A stretch of 64,000 bases of DNA from Citrobacter koseri ATCC BAA-895 (GCF_000018045.1 NC_009792.1:2852001-2916000); one strand, 5' to 3'; shown: positions 16,018-25,238, counted from the stretch's first letter. The notes: generated by a model not told the origin, from the sequence alone. Translations and numbers: made by a program.

Positions 16018-17052
16018 ATGAGTAACGCGATTACGATGGGTATCTTTTGGCATTTGATAGGTGCGGCCAGTGCAGCCTGTTTTTATGCCCCGTTCAAACA
16101 AGTTAAACAATGGTCCTGGGAAACCATGTGGTCAATCGGTGGGATTGTCTCCTGGCTTATCCTGCCCTGGACCATCAGCGCCCTGCTGCTCCCGGATTTC
16201 TGGGCCTATTACAGTTCCTTCAACCTATCCACCCTGTTGCCCGTATTTCTGTTCGGCGCAATGTGGGGCATCGGTAATATTAACTACGGCCTGACCATGC
16301 GCTATCTCGGCATGTCGATGGGGATCGGCATCGCGATTGGTATTACGCTGATCGTCGGCACCCTGATGACCCCCATCATCAATGGAAACTTTGATGTGCT
16401 GATCAATACCGAAGGCGGACGAATGACGCTGCTGGGCGTCCTGGTGGCGCTGATCGGCGTTGGCATCGTCACCCGCGCCGGGCAGTTAAAAGAGCGCAAA
16501 ATGGGGATCACCGCCGAGGAGTTCAACCTGAAAAAAGGTCTGCTGCTGGCGGTGATGTGCGGTATTTTCTCCGCCGGGATGTCCTTTGCGATGAACGCCG
16601 CCAAACCGATGCATGAAGCCGCTGCCGCGCTCGGCGTCGATCCGCTGTATGTCGCTCTGCCAAGCTACGTGGTCATCATGGGCGGCGGCGCGCTGATCAA
16701 CCTGGGTTTCTGTTTCGTTCGTCTGGCAAAAGTGAAAAACTTGTCGATAAAAGCCGACTTCTCGCTGGCAAAATCGATGATCATCACCAATATCCTGCTG
16801 TCAGCGCTGGGTGGCCTGATGTGGTATTTGCAGTTCTTTTTCTACGCCTGGGGCCACGCTCGCATTCCGCCGCAGTATGACTACATCAGCTGGATGCTGC
16901 ACATGAGCTTCTACGTGCTGTGCGGTGGGATTGTGGGTCTGGTGCTGAAAGAGTGGAAAAACGCGGGTCGTCGTCCTGTCAGCGTTCTCAGTCTGGGTTG
17001 CGTGGTCATTATTATCGCCGCCAACATCGTCGGCATGGGAATGGCAAGCTAA
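16018..17052 (+). CDS. rhaT: L-rhamnose:H+ symporter
   Basis: 344 residues, standard length, about ten transmembrane segments (DMT superfamily, RhaT family). It imports L-rhamnose and L-lyxose with protons. The N-terminus MSNAITMGIFWHLIGAASAA and the hydrophobic pattern throughout match the family. In E. coli it is activated by RhaS and CRP. The stop codon overlaps the convergent rhaR stop by 4 bp. Confidence 0.97.
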   Translation: MSNAITMGIFWHLIGAASAACFYAPFKQVKQWSWETMWSIGGIVSWLILPWTISALLLPDFWAYYSSFNLSTLLPVFLFGAMWGIGNINYGLTMRYLGMSMGIGIAIGITLIVGTLMTPIINGNFDVLINTEGGRMTLLGVLVALIGVGIVTRAGQLKERKMGITAEEFNLKKGLLLAVMCGIFSAGMSFAMNAAKPMHEAAAALGVDPLYVALPSYVVIMGGGALINLGFCFVRLAKVKNLSIKADFSLAKSMIITNILLSALGGLMWYLQFFFYAWGHARIPPQYDYISWMLHMSFYVLCGGIVGLVLKEWKNAGRRPVSVLSLGCVVIIIAANIVGMGMAS

Positions 17053-17897
17053 TCGTTTTGCGTACTGTGATGACGCCACTGGCTGGGCGTCATCCCGGTT
17101 TCCCGCGTAAACACCACCGAAAAGTAGTTACTGTCCTCAAAGCCGCACTGCATTGAAATCTCACTGATCATCAGGCGGCTGTGCTGAAGCAAATACTGTG
17201 CATGGCAGATGCGGATCTGGCGAAGATACTGGTTGATAGTCATCCCGGTCTGTGAGCGAAACTGCTGTCGCAGCACCCGCTCGCTGCACTGCTCCTGGTC
17301 GCAAAACGCATCCAGCGCAAAGGGGCGCTCCAGGCTGCCGGCCAGTGCGGTAATCAATTTATCCAGCAACGTTTCGCTCGCTCTGGTCGGGAGATCATCG
17401 GTGGCATAGCGGTGTCTTTTCAGCGTCATCACCAGCTGACCAAATAGCAGTTCCGCCATCTCATTCGCCAGCGGATCGCCCTGATTGCTCTCATGTTCAA
17501 GCTGGCTGATAACCTGCCGCGCCTGATTCATCCCCACGCTGCCCAGCCGCCAGTGCGGGCTCCGTTCACTGCCGTTAAAGCCCGGAATGGCGCTTTCCCA
17601 GCCAAGATTCAGGGTCAACCGCTCCGGGCAGTAAATAATATTCTGCAAAACCAAATCGTTAACGGAGGTGTAGGAGTGTCTGTCCTCGGCGCGAATATAA
17701 AACAGATCGCCACGCGTGATGCGGTAAGGGCGATCGTTGAGCACATGCAAACCGTTGCCGCGCCAGACCAACACCAGTTCACAAAACTCGTGTGTATGTT
17801 CCGCGAACACATTTTGCGGATAGCGATCGGCAACCGCGACAGCCTGGCCGTCATTCGCAAAAAAGTCTTTTTTCAGAAGGACTAACTGATTTGCCAC
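17049..17897 (-). CDS. rhaR: AraC-family activator RhaR
   Basis: 282 residues. N-terminal cupin-type rhamnose-binding domain (about 25-150; FAEHTHEFCELVLVWRGNG) and C-terminal double helix-turn-helix (about 180-275; CGFEDSNYFSVVFTRETGMTP). RhaR with rhamnose activates rhaSR transcription. The start used here lacks the N-terminal extension annotated for E. coli RhaR; a REP pair occupies the region just upstream, between rhaS and rhaR. This spaces the two regulators by about 150 bp. Confidence 0.95.
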   Translation of the reverse strand: MANQLVLLKKDFFANDGQAVAVADRYPQNVFAEHTHEFCELVLVWRGNGLHVLNDRPYRITRGDLFYIRAEDRHSYTSVNDLVLQNIIYCPERLTLNLGWESAIPGFNGSERSPHWRLGSVGMNQARQVISQLEHESNQGDPLANEMAELLFGQLVMTLKRHRYATDDLPTRASETLLDKLITALAGSLERPFALDAFCDQEQCSERVLRQQFRSQTGMTINQYLRQIRICHAQYLLQHSRLMISEISMQCGFEDSNYFSVVFTRETGMTPSQWRHHSTQND

Positions 17898-17920
17898 CGC
17901 AGCACCTCACGTTGAATGCT

Positions 17921-17996
17921 TGCCGGATGGCGCTACGCTTATCTGGCCTACAGATCGCCGCCGTAGGCCGGATAAGGTGAAGCCGCCATCCGGCAT
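17921..17996. repeat. REP pair between rhaS and rhaR
   Basis: GCCGGATGGCGCTACGCTTATCTGGCCTAC and GTAGGCCGGATAAGGTG...GCCGCCATCCGGC. It lies inside the rhaSR transcription unit. Confidence 0.9.
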
Positions 17997-18050
17997 TGAA
18001 GGGGACGATTATCAGCAAATTGGCGACAAAAAACGGTGATAGCTTTCGCG

Positions 18051-18887
18051 TTACTGTAGCAATGCGTCCCGCCCCTGGCGAATATCCCTGGGCGACCAGT
18101 CAAATTCCCGGCGAAACAGCGTCGAAAAATGGTTACTGTCGCCAAAACCGCAGCGATACGCGATATCTGTGACGCTTTCATCACTGTGACGCAGCAGATG
18201 GCGAGCCTTGATAAGCCGCAGACGGTTAAGATAGCGCTGCGGCGTCAGGCCGGTCTGTTGTTTGAGCTGACGGTGCAGCGTGCGCAGCGAGAGCGAAAAC
18301 TTGTCGGCTATCGACTCCCAGCACACCTCTTCAGCAAAATGATCCTCCAGCCAGGCCAGCAACTGATTCAGCCGCGCATCGTTATTGGCTGCCCCTTCCA
18401 TCAGGCTGCTTTTACGCAGCAGCACCAGCAACTGCATAAACAGAATTTCACGGTTGGCGACCGCAGGCGTGTCCATCTCGTCTCCGGCGTTTTCCATCTG
18501 CGCCACCAGTTGCCGCACCTGCTGCAACGCGCTCTGATTCACGCGCCAGTGTGACGGGTACTGCCCATCCTGTTCCTGCGGCAAGAGCTGGTTCAGCCCT
18601 GCCAGAAACTGAAACGCGTCCGGCGAGCGATAGAGCACATTCGTCAGACACAGGTTGTCGGTGTGTTCATACAGATGTCTGTCATGATCGCGAACAAAGC
18701 AGACCGTACCGCCGCTAATGGTGTAGGGCTGCCCATTGAACACATGAATGCCGGTGCCATGTTCAACAATCACAATCTCGTGAAAATCATGATGATGTTC
18801 AGGAAAAGCGGACTGAGGAAGCCGGGGTTCAATGGCCACGGGCGCTTTACCTGACGGAAAAAAATCCACGCTATGCAGTACGGTCAT
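18051..18887 (-). CDS. rhaS: AraC-family activator RhaS
   Basis: 278 residues. Cupin sensor domain (FPEHHHDFHEIVIVEHGTG near 28-46) and C-terminal AraC DNA-binding domain (CGFGDSNHFSTLFRREFDWSP). With L-rhamnose it directly activates rhaBAD and rhaT, aided by CRP. It is the first gene of the rhaSR unit and divergent from rhaB. Confidence 0.97.
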   Translation of the reverse strand: MTVLHSVDFFPSGKAPVAIEPRLPQSAFPEHHHDFHEIVIVEHGTGIHVFNGQPYTISGGTVCFVRDHDRHLYEHTDNLCLTNVLYRSPDAFQFLAGLNQLLPQEQDGQYPSHWRVNQSALQQVRQLVAQMENAGDEMDTPAVANREILFMQLLVLLRKSSLMEGAANNDARLNQLLAWLEDHFAEEVCWESIADKFSLSLRTLHRQLKQQTGLTPQRYLNRLRLIKARHLLRHSDESVTDIAYRCGFGDSNHFSTLFRREFDWSPRDIRQGRDALLQ

Positions 18888-19187
18888 GATGGCTTCCTGA
18901 TATGAGAAACATGTCAGAAATAGTAATTAAGGGTTACTACCCTCACCTTAAATTTTTAACGCCAAAGCGCGCAAACCCGGTCGTTTTTTCAAGAAAGGAC
19001 GGGAAAGATCAGGAAATGCGGACGCCGTCACATCCGGCCAATTCACGCTGATAAACGGAAATTGTGAACGCTATCACGTTCACCTTTGCCTCCTTGCCAG
19101 CGGCCAATTTAACCTGTCAGTAACAGGAAGGTACGCCTTCCTGGGGGTTCTTAGACTGAGTGCAATGAAACTCAGAAGGACTTCACC
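18888..19187. promoter_or_regulatory. rhaS-rhaB divergent control region with CRP site
   Basis: 300 bp between divergent genes. TGTGA-ACGCTA-TCACG (19063-19078) is a near-consensus CRP site centred about 115 bp before the rhaB ATG. The segment from 19079 to 19160, with CCTTGCCAGCGGCC and CCTGTCAGTAACAGG, corresponds in position and partly in sequence to the RhaS half-sites and core promoter of E. coli rhaBAD. GAAGGACTTCACC precedes the rhaB ATG. The segment 18930-19030 should hold the rhaSR promoter with RhaR sites; I could not define those exactly. Confidence 0.75.
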
Positions 19188-20657
19188 ATGACTTTTCGCC
19201 ATTGTGTCGCTGTCGATCTCGGGGCATCCAGCGGGCGCGTAATGCTGGCGCGTTACGACAGTGAACAACACGCCCTGACGCTGCGTGAAATCCACCGCTT
19301 CGCGAACTGTTTGCAAAAAACAGACGGGTTCGACGCCTGGGATATCGACAGCCTGGAAAATGAAATTCGCCTTGGACTGGAGAAAGTCTGCGATGAAGGT
19401 ATCCGTATTGACAGCATCGGCATTGATACCTGGGGCGTGGACTATGTGCTGCTCGACAAGCACGGCCAGCGCGTCGGTCTGCCCGTATCTTATCGCGACA
19501 ACCGTACCACGGGGGTGATGCAGCAGGCGCTGGCGCAGCTCGGTAAGCATGATATCTATCGCCGCAGCGGCATTCAGTTTCTGCCGTTCAATACGCTGTA
19601 TCAGCTCCGCGCGCTGGTTGAACAACAGCCTGAACTTATCCCGCAGGTGGCGCATGCCCTGCTGATCCCCGACTATTTCAGTTTCCGCCTGACGGGCGAA
19701 ATGAACTGGGAATACACCAACGCCACCACCACGCAGCTCGTCAATATCAACAGCGATGACTGGGACGATGCCCTGCTGGACTGGACCGGCGCCAACAAAG
19801 CCTGGTTTGGCAGACCTACCCATCCGGGCAACGTGATCGGCTACTGGATCTGCCCACAGAAAAATCAGATTCCGGTGGTCGCCGTCGCCAGTCACGACAC
19901 CGCCAGCGCGGTGATCGCCTCTCCGCTGGCCGATAAAAACAGCGCTTATCTCTCTTCCGGCACCTGGTCGTTGATGGGCTTCGAGAGCAGAACACCTTAC
20001 ACCGATGACGTGGCGCTGGCGGCGAACATCACCAATGAAGGCGGCGCAGAAGGCCGCTACCGGGTGCTGAAAAACATCATGGGGCTTTGGCTGCTTCAGC
20101 GCGTACTGAAAGAGCGCCAGATTACCGACCTGCCCGCGCTGATCGCCGAGACCCAGTCGCTTCCGGCCTGCCGTTTCCTGATAAACCCGAATGACGATCG
20201 CTTTATCAACCCCGCCGATATGAGCGCGGAGATCCAGGCGGCCTGCCGTGAATCCGGCCAGCCGGAACCCACCCGTAACGCCGAACTGGCACGCTGCATT
20301 TTCGACAGTCTGGCGCTGCTGTATGCCGATGTGTTGCAGGAGCTGGCGAACCTGCGCGGTGAAGCCTTTAGCCAGCTGCACATCGTCGGCGGAGGTTGCC
20401 AGAACGCCCTGCTGAACCAGCTGTGCGCTGATGCCTGCGGCATTCGCGTGATGGCCGGGCCGATTGAGGCTTCCACCCTCGGCAATATCGGCATCCAGCT
20501 CATGACGCTGGACGAACTGAACAACGTTGACGACTTCCGTCAGGTGGTAAGAACCAACTACGACCTGACGACCTTTACCCCAAATCCTGACAGTGAAATT
20601 GCCCGCCACGTTGCGCAGTTTCAATCAAAACGACAGACAAAGGAGCTTTGCGCATGA
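19188..20657 (+). CDS. rhaB: L-rhamnulokinase
   Basis: 489 residues. FGGY-family sugar kinase phosphorylating L-rhamnulose at O1. The phosphate-1 motif DLGASSGR at residues 9-16 and the hinge motif SSGTWSLMG (about 259-267) are present; HIVGGGCQN near 402 is the adenosine-site glycine-rich motif. It is the first gene of rhaBAD. The TGA stop overlaps the rhaA ATG (ATGA), so translation is coupled. Confidence 0.98.
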   Translation: MTFRHCVAVDLGASSGRVMLARYDSEQHALTLREIHRFANCLQKTDGFDAWDIDSLENEIRLGLEKVCDEGIRIDSIGIDTWGVDYVLLDKHGQRVGLPVSYRDNRTTGVMQQALAQLGKHDIYRRSGIQFLPFNTLYQLRALVEQQPELIPQVAHALLIPDYFSFRLTGEMNWEYTNATTTQLVNINSDDWDDALLDWTGANKAWFGRPTHPGNVIGYWICPQKNQIPVVAVASHDTASAVIASPLADKNSAYLSSGTWSLMGFESRTPYTDDVALAANITNEGGAEGRYRVLKNIMGLWLLQRVLKERQITDLPALIAETQSLPACRFLINPNDDRFINPADMSAEIQAACRESGQPEPTRNAELARCIFDSLALLYADVLQELANLRGEAFSQLHIVGGGCQNALLNQLCADACGIRVMAGPIEASTLGNIGIQLMTLDELNNVDDFRQVVRTNYDLTTFTPNPDSEIARHVAQFQSKRQTKELCA

Positions 20658-21913
20658 CCACTCAACTTGAACAAGCCTGGGAACTGGCAAAACAACGTTT
20701 TGCTGCGGTAGGTATTGATGTCGAGGAGGCGTTACGCCAGCTCGATCGTCTGCCGGTATCGATGCACTGCTGGCAGGGCGATGACGTCGCCGGATTCGAA
20801 AACCCGGAAGGATCGCTCACCGGCGGTATTCAGGCCACCGGTAACTATCCCGGTAAAGCGCGCAGCGCCAGCGAGCTGCGCGCCGACCTGGAACAGGCGC
20901 TAAGCCTGATCCCGGGGCCAAAACGCCTGAACTTACACGCAATCTATCTGGAGTCTGACACGCCGGTGTCCCGCGACCAGATCAAACCGGAGCACTTCAA
21001 AAACTGGGTGGAATGGGCAAAAGCGAACCAGTTAGGGCTGGACTTCAACCCCTCCTGCTTTTCTCACCCGCTGAGCGCTGACGGCTTTACCCTGGCGCAC
21101 GCGGACGACAACATTCGCCAGTTCTGGATTGACCACTGCAAGGCCAGCCGCCGCGTATCTGCGTACTTCGGTGAGCAACTGGGCACGCCGTCGGTGATGA
21201 ACATCTGGGTCCCGGATGGCATGAAAGACATCACCGTTGACCGCTTAGCGCCGCGCCAACGCCTGCTGGAGGCGCTGGACGAGGTGATCAGCGAAAAACT
21301 GAACCCGGCGCATCACATCGACGCCGTGGAAAGCAAACTGTTCGGTATTGGCGCGGAAAGCTATACCGTCGGCTCCAACGAGTTCTACATGGGCTACGCC
21401 ACCAGCCGCCAGACCGCGCTGTGCCTCGACGCGGGCCACTTCCATCCGACCGAAGTGATTTCCGACAAGATTTCCGCCGCCATGCTGTATGTGCCGCGCC
21501 TGCTGCTGCACGTCAGCCGCCCGGTGCGCTGGGACAGCGACCACGTCGTGCTGCTGGATGATGAAACCCAGGCAATTGCCAGCGAAATCGTGCGTCATAA
21601 CCTGTTTGACCGCGTGCATATCGGCCTCGATTTCTTCGATGCCTCCATCAACCGTATCGCCGCGTGGGTTATCGGCACGCGCAATATGAAAAAAGCGCTG
21701 CTGCGCGCGCTGCTGGAACCAACCGGGCAACTGCGTCAGTTAGAAGCCAGCGGCGATTACACCGCCCGCCTGGCGCTGCTGGAAGAGCAGAAATCCCTGC
21801 CGTGGCAAGCCGTCTGGGAAATGTATTGCCAGCGTCACGACACGCCAGCCGGCAGCCAGTGGCTGGAAAGCGTCCGTGCCTATGAAAAAGAGATTCTGAG
21901 CAAACGTAGCTAA
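20654..21913 (+). CDS. rhaA: L-rhamnose isomerase
   Basis: 419 residues from ATG 20654, with AAAGGAGCTTTGCGC upstream. Mn2+/Zn2+-dependent isomerase of a TIM-barrel fold converting L-rhamnose to L-rhamnulose. Metal-ligand regions such as LDAGHFHPTEVISDK and LDFFDASINR are conserved. Overlaps rhaB by 4 bp. A REP pair separates it from rhaD. Confidence 0.98.
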   Translation: MTTQLEQAWELAKQRFAAVGIDVEEALRQLDRLPVSMHCWQGDDVAGFENPEGSLTGGIQATGNYPGKARSASELRADLEQALSLIPGPKRLNLHAIYLESDTPVSRDQIKPEHFKNWVEWAKANQLGLDFNPSCFSHPLSADGFTLAHADDNIRQFWIDHCKASRRVSAYFGEQLGTPSVMNIWVPDGMKDITVDRLAPRQRLLEALDEVISEKLNPAHHIDAVESKLFGIGAESYTVGSNEFYMGYATSRQTALCLDAGHFHPTEVISDKISAAMLYVPRLLLHVSRPVRWDSDHVVLLDDETQAIASEIVRHNLFDRVHIGLDFFDASINRIAAWVIGTRNMKKALLRALLEPTGQLRQLEASGDYTARLALLEEQKSLPWQAVWEMYCQRHDTPAGSQWLESVRAYEKEILSKRS

Positions 21914-21929
21914 CCGCGACGCCTGACTT

Positions 21930-22015
21930 GTAGGCCGGATAAGACGTTCCGCGTCGCCATCCGGCAATAAATGAAACACGATTGCCGGATGGCGCTGCGC
22001 TTATCCGGCCTACGT
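21930..22015. repeat. REP pair between rhaA and rhaD
   Basis: GTAGGCCGGATAAGACG...CGTCGCCATCCGGC and GCCGGATGGCGCTGCGCTTATCCGGCCTAC inside the rha operon. Confidence 0.92.
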
Positions 22016-22056
22016 AAGACCCGATAACGTTCGGGCAATAAATGGGAACACCGAAC

Positions 22057-22884
22057 ATGCAGAACATTACCCACTCCTGGTTTGTCCAGGGAATGATCAA
22101 AGCCACCTCCGACGCCTGGCTGAAGGGCTGGGACGAACGCAACGGCGGCAACCTGACGCTGCGTCTGGATGAGGCGGATATCGCGCCGTTTACCGACGAT
22201 TTCCACCAGGAGCCGCGCTATATCGCGCTGAGTCAGCCAATGCCGCTGCTGGCGAACACGCCGTTTATCGTCACCGGCTCCGGCAAATTCTTCCGCAACG
22301 TACAGCTCGATCCGGCAGCGAATTTAGGCGTGGTGAAAGTGGACAGCGACGGCGCGGGCTACCACATTCTGTGGGGGCTGAATCATGAGGCGGTTCCAAC
22401 CTCCGAGCTGCCGGCTCACTTCCTCTCCCACTGCGAGCGCATTAACGCCACCGACGGCAAAGACCGCGTGATTATGCATTGCCACGCCACCAACCTGATC
22501 GCGCTGACCTACGTGCTGGAAAACAACACGCCGCTTTTCACCCGCAAACTGTGGGAAGGCAGCACCGAGTGCCTGGTGGTGTTCCCGGACGGCGTCGGCA
22601 TTCTGCCGTGGATGGTACCGGGCACCGATGAGATCGGTCAGGCCACCGCACAGGAAATGCAGAAGCATTCGCTGGTGCTGTGGCCCTTCCACGGCGTGTT
22701 CGGCAGCGGCCCGACGCTGGATGAAACATTCGGCCTGATCGATACCGCCGAGAAGTCTGCGGAGGTGCTGGTCAAAATCTATTCGATGGGCGGTATGAAG
22801 CAAACCATCACGCGTGAAGAACTGGTAGCGCTTGGCAAACGCTTTGGCGTGACTCCGCTTGCCAGTGCATTAGCGTTGTACTGA
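22057..22884 (+). CDS. rhaD: L-rhamnulose-1-phosphate aldolase
   Basis: 275 residues from the ATG of MQNITHSWFVQGM; the in-frame ATG at 22042 has no ribosome-binding site. Class II (zinc) aldolase cleaving rhamnulose-1-phosphate to dihydroxyacetone phosphate and L-lactaldehyde. The zinc ligands lie in MHCHATN (two His) and near WPFHGVFG; the catalytic Glu lies near WDERNGGN. The lactaldehyde formed is the substrate expected for the next gene. Confidence 0.98.
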   Translation: MQNITHSWFVQGMIKATSDAWLKGWDERNGGNLTLRLDEADIAPFTDDFHQEPRYIALSQPMPLLANTPFIVTGSGKFFRNVQLDPAANLGVVKVDSDGAGYHILWGLNHEAVPTSELPAHFLSHCERINATDGKDRVIMHCHATNLIALTYVLENNTPLFTRKLWEGSTECLVVFPDGVGILPWMVPGTDEIGQATAQEMQKHSLVLWPFHGVFGSGPTLDETFGLIDTAEKSAEVLVKIYSMGGMKQTITREELVALGKRFGVTPLASALALY

Positions 22885-22901
22885 TTCTTCCCGCAATCCA
22901 A

Positions 22902-22968
22902 TGCCGGATGGCGGCTTCGCCTTATCGGGCCTACGCCGTAGGCCCGATAAGCGCAACGTCATCGGGCA
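22902..22968. repeat. REP pair between rhaD and the alcohol dehydrogenase
   Basis: GCCGGATGGCGGC.TCGCCTTATCGGGCCTAC and GTAGGCCCGATAAGCG...CGTCATCGGGC, in inverse orientation inside the rha operon. Confidence 0.9.
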
Positions 22969-23002
22969 ATAGGGTAACGCGTCAATCTTAAGGAGAATAT
23001 TC

Positions 23003-24151
23003 ATGAGCTTCATGTTGGCACTTCCCAAAATTAGCCTGCATGGCGCAGGCGCAATCGGCGATATGGTTAACCTCGTCGCGAACAAGCAATGGGGTAAAGC
23101 GCTGGTCGTCACTGACGGGCAACTGGTAAAACTGGGCCTGCTGGACAGCCTGTTTGCCGCGCTTGACGCGCATCAGATGTCGTACCACCTTTTCGACGAG
23201 GTTTTCCCGAACCCCACTGAAGAACTGGTGCAAAAAGGGTATGCGGCATATCAGGACGCGCAGTGTGATTACATCATCGCCTTCGGCGGCGGCAGCCCGA
23301 TCGATACCGCCAAAGCGGTCAAAATTCTGACGGCGAACCCTGGCCCCTCTACCGCCTATTCAGGCGTCGGCAAAGTCAAAAACGCGGGCGTTCCGCTGGT
23401 GGCGATTAATACCACCGCCGGTACGGCAGCGGAAATGACCAGCAATGCCGTCATTATCGACTCCGCGCGCCAGGTCAAAGAGGTCATCATCGACCCGAAT
23501 ATCATCCCTGATATCGCGGTGGACGACGCCAGCGTTATGCTGGACATCCCGCCATCCGTCACTGCCGCCACCGGCATGGATGCGCTGACCCACGCCATTG
23601 AGGCCTATGTCTCGGTTGGCGCGCATCCGCTTACCGACGCCAATGCGCTGGAAGCCATTCGGCTGATTAACCTGTGGTTGCCGAAAGCGGTTGATGACGG
23701 CCACAACCTCGAAGCGCGTGAGCAGATGGCGTTTGGCCAGTATCTGGCGGGTATGGCGTTCAACAGCGCTGGTCTTGGTCTGGTACACGCGCAGGCGCAT
23801 CAGCCAGGCGCCACGCACAACCTGCCGCACGGCGTCTGTAACGCCATCCTGCTGCCGATCATTGAGAACTTTAACCGCCCGAACGCGGTCGCGCGTTTTG
23901 CCCACGTCGCCCAGGCGATGGGCGTCGATACTCAAGGTATGAGCATTGAGGCGGCGAGTATGGAAGCGATCAATGCAATCCGCGCATTGAGCAAACGCGT
24001 CGGCATTCCTGAAGGTTTCAGCACATTGGGCGTCACGAAAGACGATATTGAAGGCTGGCTGGATAAAGCGCTGGCAGATCCGTGTGCGCCGTGTAATCCA
24101 CGCACCGCCAGCCGCGATGACGTCCGCGAGTTGTATCTGGAGGCGCTATGA
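23003..24151 (+). CDS. fucO: Iron-dependent alcohol dehydrogenase, probable lactaldehyde reductase
   Basis: 382 residues, group III (Fe) alcohol dehydrogenase. NAD-binding GGGSPIDTAKA (near 95) and the iron ligands by alignment to FucO: Asp193 and His197 in MDALTHAIEAY, His262 in GLVHAQAH and His276 in NLPHGVCN. It resembles YiaY and FucO about equally. Because it lies between rhaD and rhaM, reduction of the L-lactaldehyde made by RhaD to L-1,2-propanediol is the likely role; in E. coli K-12 this is done by FucO of the fucose regulon. AAGGAGAATATTC precedes the ATG. The stop overlaps rhaM (ATGA). Confidence 0.85.
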   Translation: MSFMLALPKISLHGAGAIGDMVNLVANKQWGKALVVTDGQLVKLGLLDSLFAALDAHQMSYHLFDEVFPNPTEELVQKGYAAYQDAQCDYIIAFGGGSPIDTAKAVKILTANPGPSTAYSGVGKVKNAGVPLVAINTTAGTAAEMTSNAVIIDSARQVKEVIIDPNIIPDIAVDDASVMLDIPPSVTAATGMDALTHAIEAYVSVGAHPLTDANALEAIRLINLWLPKAVDDGHNLEAREQMAFGQYLAGMAFNSAGLGLVHAQAHQPGATHNLPHGVCNAILLPIIENFNRPNAVARFAHVAQAMGVDTQGMSIEAASMEAINAIRALSKRVGIPEGFSTLGVTKDDIEGWLDKALADPCAPCNPRTASRDDVRELYLEAL

Positions 24152-24462
24152 TCCGCAAAGCGTTTGTGATGCAGGTGAATGCCGACGCACACGAGGAGTA
24201 TCAGCGTCGCCATAATCCCATCTGGCCGGAGCTGGAAAGCGTATTGAAAGCGCATGGCGCGCATCACTATGCGATTTACCTCGATAAAGAACGCAACCTG
24301 TTGTTCGCGACCGTCGAGATTGAATCGGAAGAGCGCTGGAATGCCATCGCCAGTACCGACGTGTGCCAGCGTTGGTGGAAGCATATGCGCGACGTGATGC
24401 CTGCCAACCCGGATAACAGCCCGGTGAGCGCAGAGCTGAAAGAAGTGTTTTACCTGGCGTAG
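24148..24462 (+). CDS. rhaM: L-rhamnose mutarotase
   Basis: 104 residues, standard for RhaM (YiiL). Small ferredoxin-like dimer interconverting alpha and beta anomers of L-rhamnose. The active-site His and Trp residues occur in RRHNPIWPE and QRWWKHMRD. It overlaps the dehydrogenase by 4 bp, confirming that the extra gene is part of the operon. Confidence 0.97.
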   Translation: MIRKAFVMQVNADAHEEYQRRHNPIWPELESVLKAHGAHHYAIYLDKERNLLFATVEIESEERWNAIASTDVCQRWWKHMRDVMPANPDNSPVSAELKEVFYLA

Positions 24463-24486
24463 GCTGTCTGAAGCCGGATGACTCAA

Positions 24487-24579
24487 CGCCGGATGGCGAC
24501 GCTAACGCGTCTTATCCGGCCTACAGGTAGCAAACGGCACGAAATTGTAGGCCGGATAAGCGTCAGCGCCATCCGGCAT
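24487..24579. repeat. REP pair at the end of the rha operon
   Basis: GCCGGATGGCGACG...CGTCTTATCCGGCCTAC and GTAGGCCGGATAAGCGTCAGCGCCATCCGGC between convergent rhaM and the XRE regulator. Confidence 0.92.
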
Positions 24580-24600
24580 CATAAACCTCATCGCGCGGAA

Positions 24601-25149
24601 TTAATTTTGCTCGGCCACCAGGATCGCCTGCGTATCCGCTTCCAGCGCTTTAAAAATGTGCTCCTGATCGGCGGGATAACAAATATAATCGCCCTCGCCT
24701 AACTCTTCCGGCGCCTCTGTCAGCCCGACAAGCGCTTTCCCCTGCGTCACAATAATATGCTCCACCGATCCCGGCGGATGTGGATGTGAAATACGATCCG
24801 CCCCCGGCTGCGTCAGCAGCAGGTAGATATCGCGCCGCGCCCCTGGCGGACAGGCAGCCAGTAAAATAGCCTGATAGTGGGCCTGTTCCGCCACCACTTT
24901 TGTCCCTTCTCCGCGACGAATCACCTGCGTTTTTTGCGCCTGCGGCTCCAGCAGACGTGCAAAGGGAATATCCAGGGCCACGCAAAGCGCCCAGAGCGTT
25001 TCCAGGCTAGGATTTCCATTGCCCGCTTCCAGTTGCGACAGGGTAGATTTCGCAATCCCCGCACGCCGGGCGATTTCCGCCAGCGACAGGCCGGTACGCT
25101 GACGTTCGCGCACCAGGCTTTTCGCGATCACGCTAATGGGCTGTGTCAT
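24601..25149 (-). CDS. XRE-family regulator with cupin domain
   Basis: 182 residues. N-terminal helix-turn-helix (about 8-65; GLSLAEIARRAGIAKSTLSQLEAGN) and C-terminal cupin_2 domain (about 105-175; SHPHPPGSVEHIIVTQGKALVG). This architecture belongs to ligand-sensing repressors of the HTH_3-cupin type. It is divergent from azlCD, with a conspicuous palindrome TCGAACGA-A-TCGTTCGA in between, so it most likely controls azlCD and itself. The effector is unknown; a branched-chain amino acid or an analogue is an inference from the neighbours. Confidence 0.88.
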   Translation of the reverse strand: MTQPISVIAKSLVRERQRTGLSLAEIARRAGIAKSTLSQLEAGNGNPSLETLWALCVALDIPFARLLEPQAQKTQVIRRGEGTKVVAEQAHYQAILLAACPPGARRDIYLLLTQPGADRISHPHPPGSVEHIIVTQGKALVGLTEAPEELGEGDYICYPADQEHIFKALEADTQAILVAEQN

Positions 25150-25168
25150 TCACGACTCCACGTTCTTT

Positions 25169-25238
25169 ATATCGAACGAATCGTTCGACTTGTAAATCAA
25201 TTCTATTGCGTTCATTATAATGGAAATTCGTTCGATAT
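25169..25238. promoter_or_regulatory. Paired operator in the regulator-azlCD divergent region
   Basis: ATATCGAACGAAT (25169-25181) and ATTCGTTCGATAT (25226-25238) form a perfect 13-bp inverted repeat. The first site is itself part of the palindrome TCGAACGA-A-TCGTTCGA (25172-25188). A -10-like TATAAT (25216-25221) lies between the sites, directed toward azlC. Probable binding sites of the adjacent XRE-cupin protein. Confidence 0.7.

Noticed and set aside
19080..20624. Minus-strand open frame of 514 codons opposite rhaB
   Set aside because: Antisense shadow; rhaB is intact with catalytic motifs.
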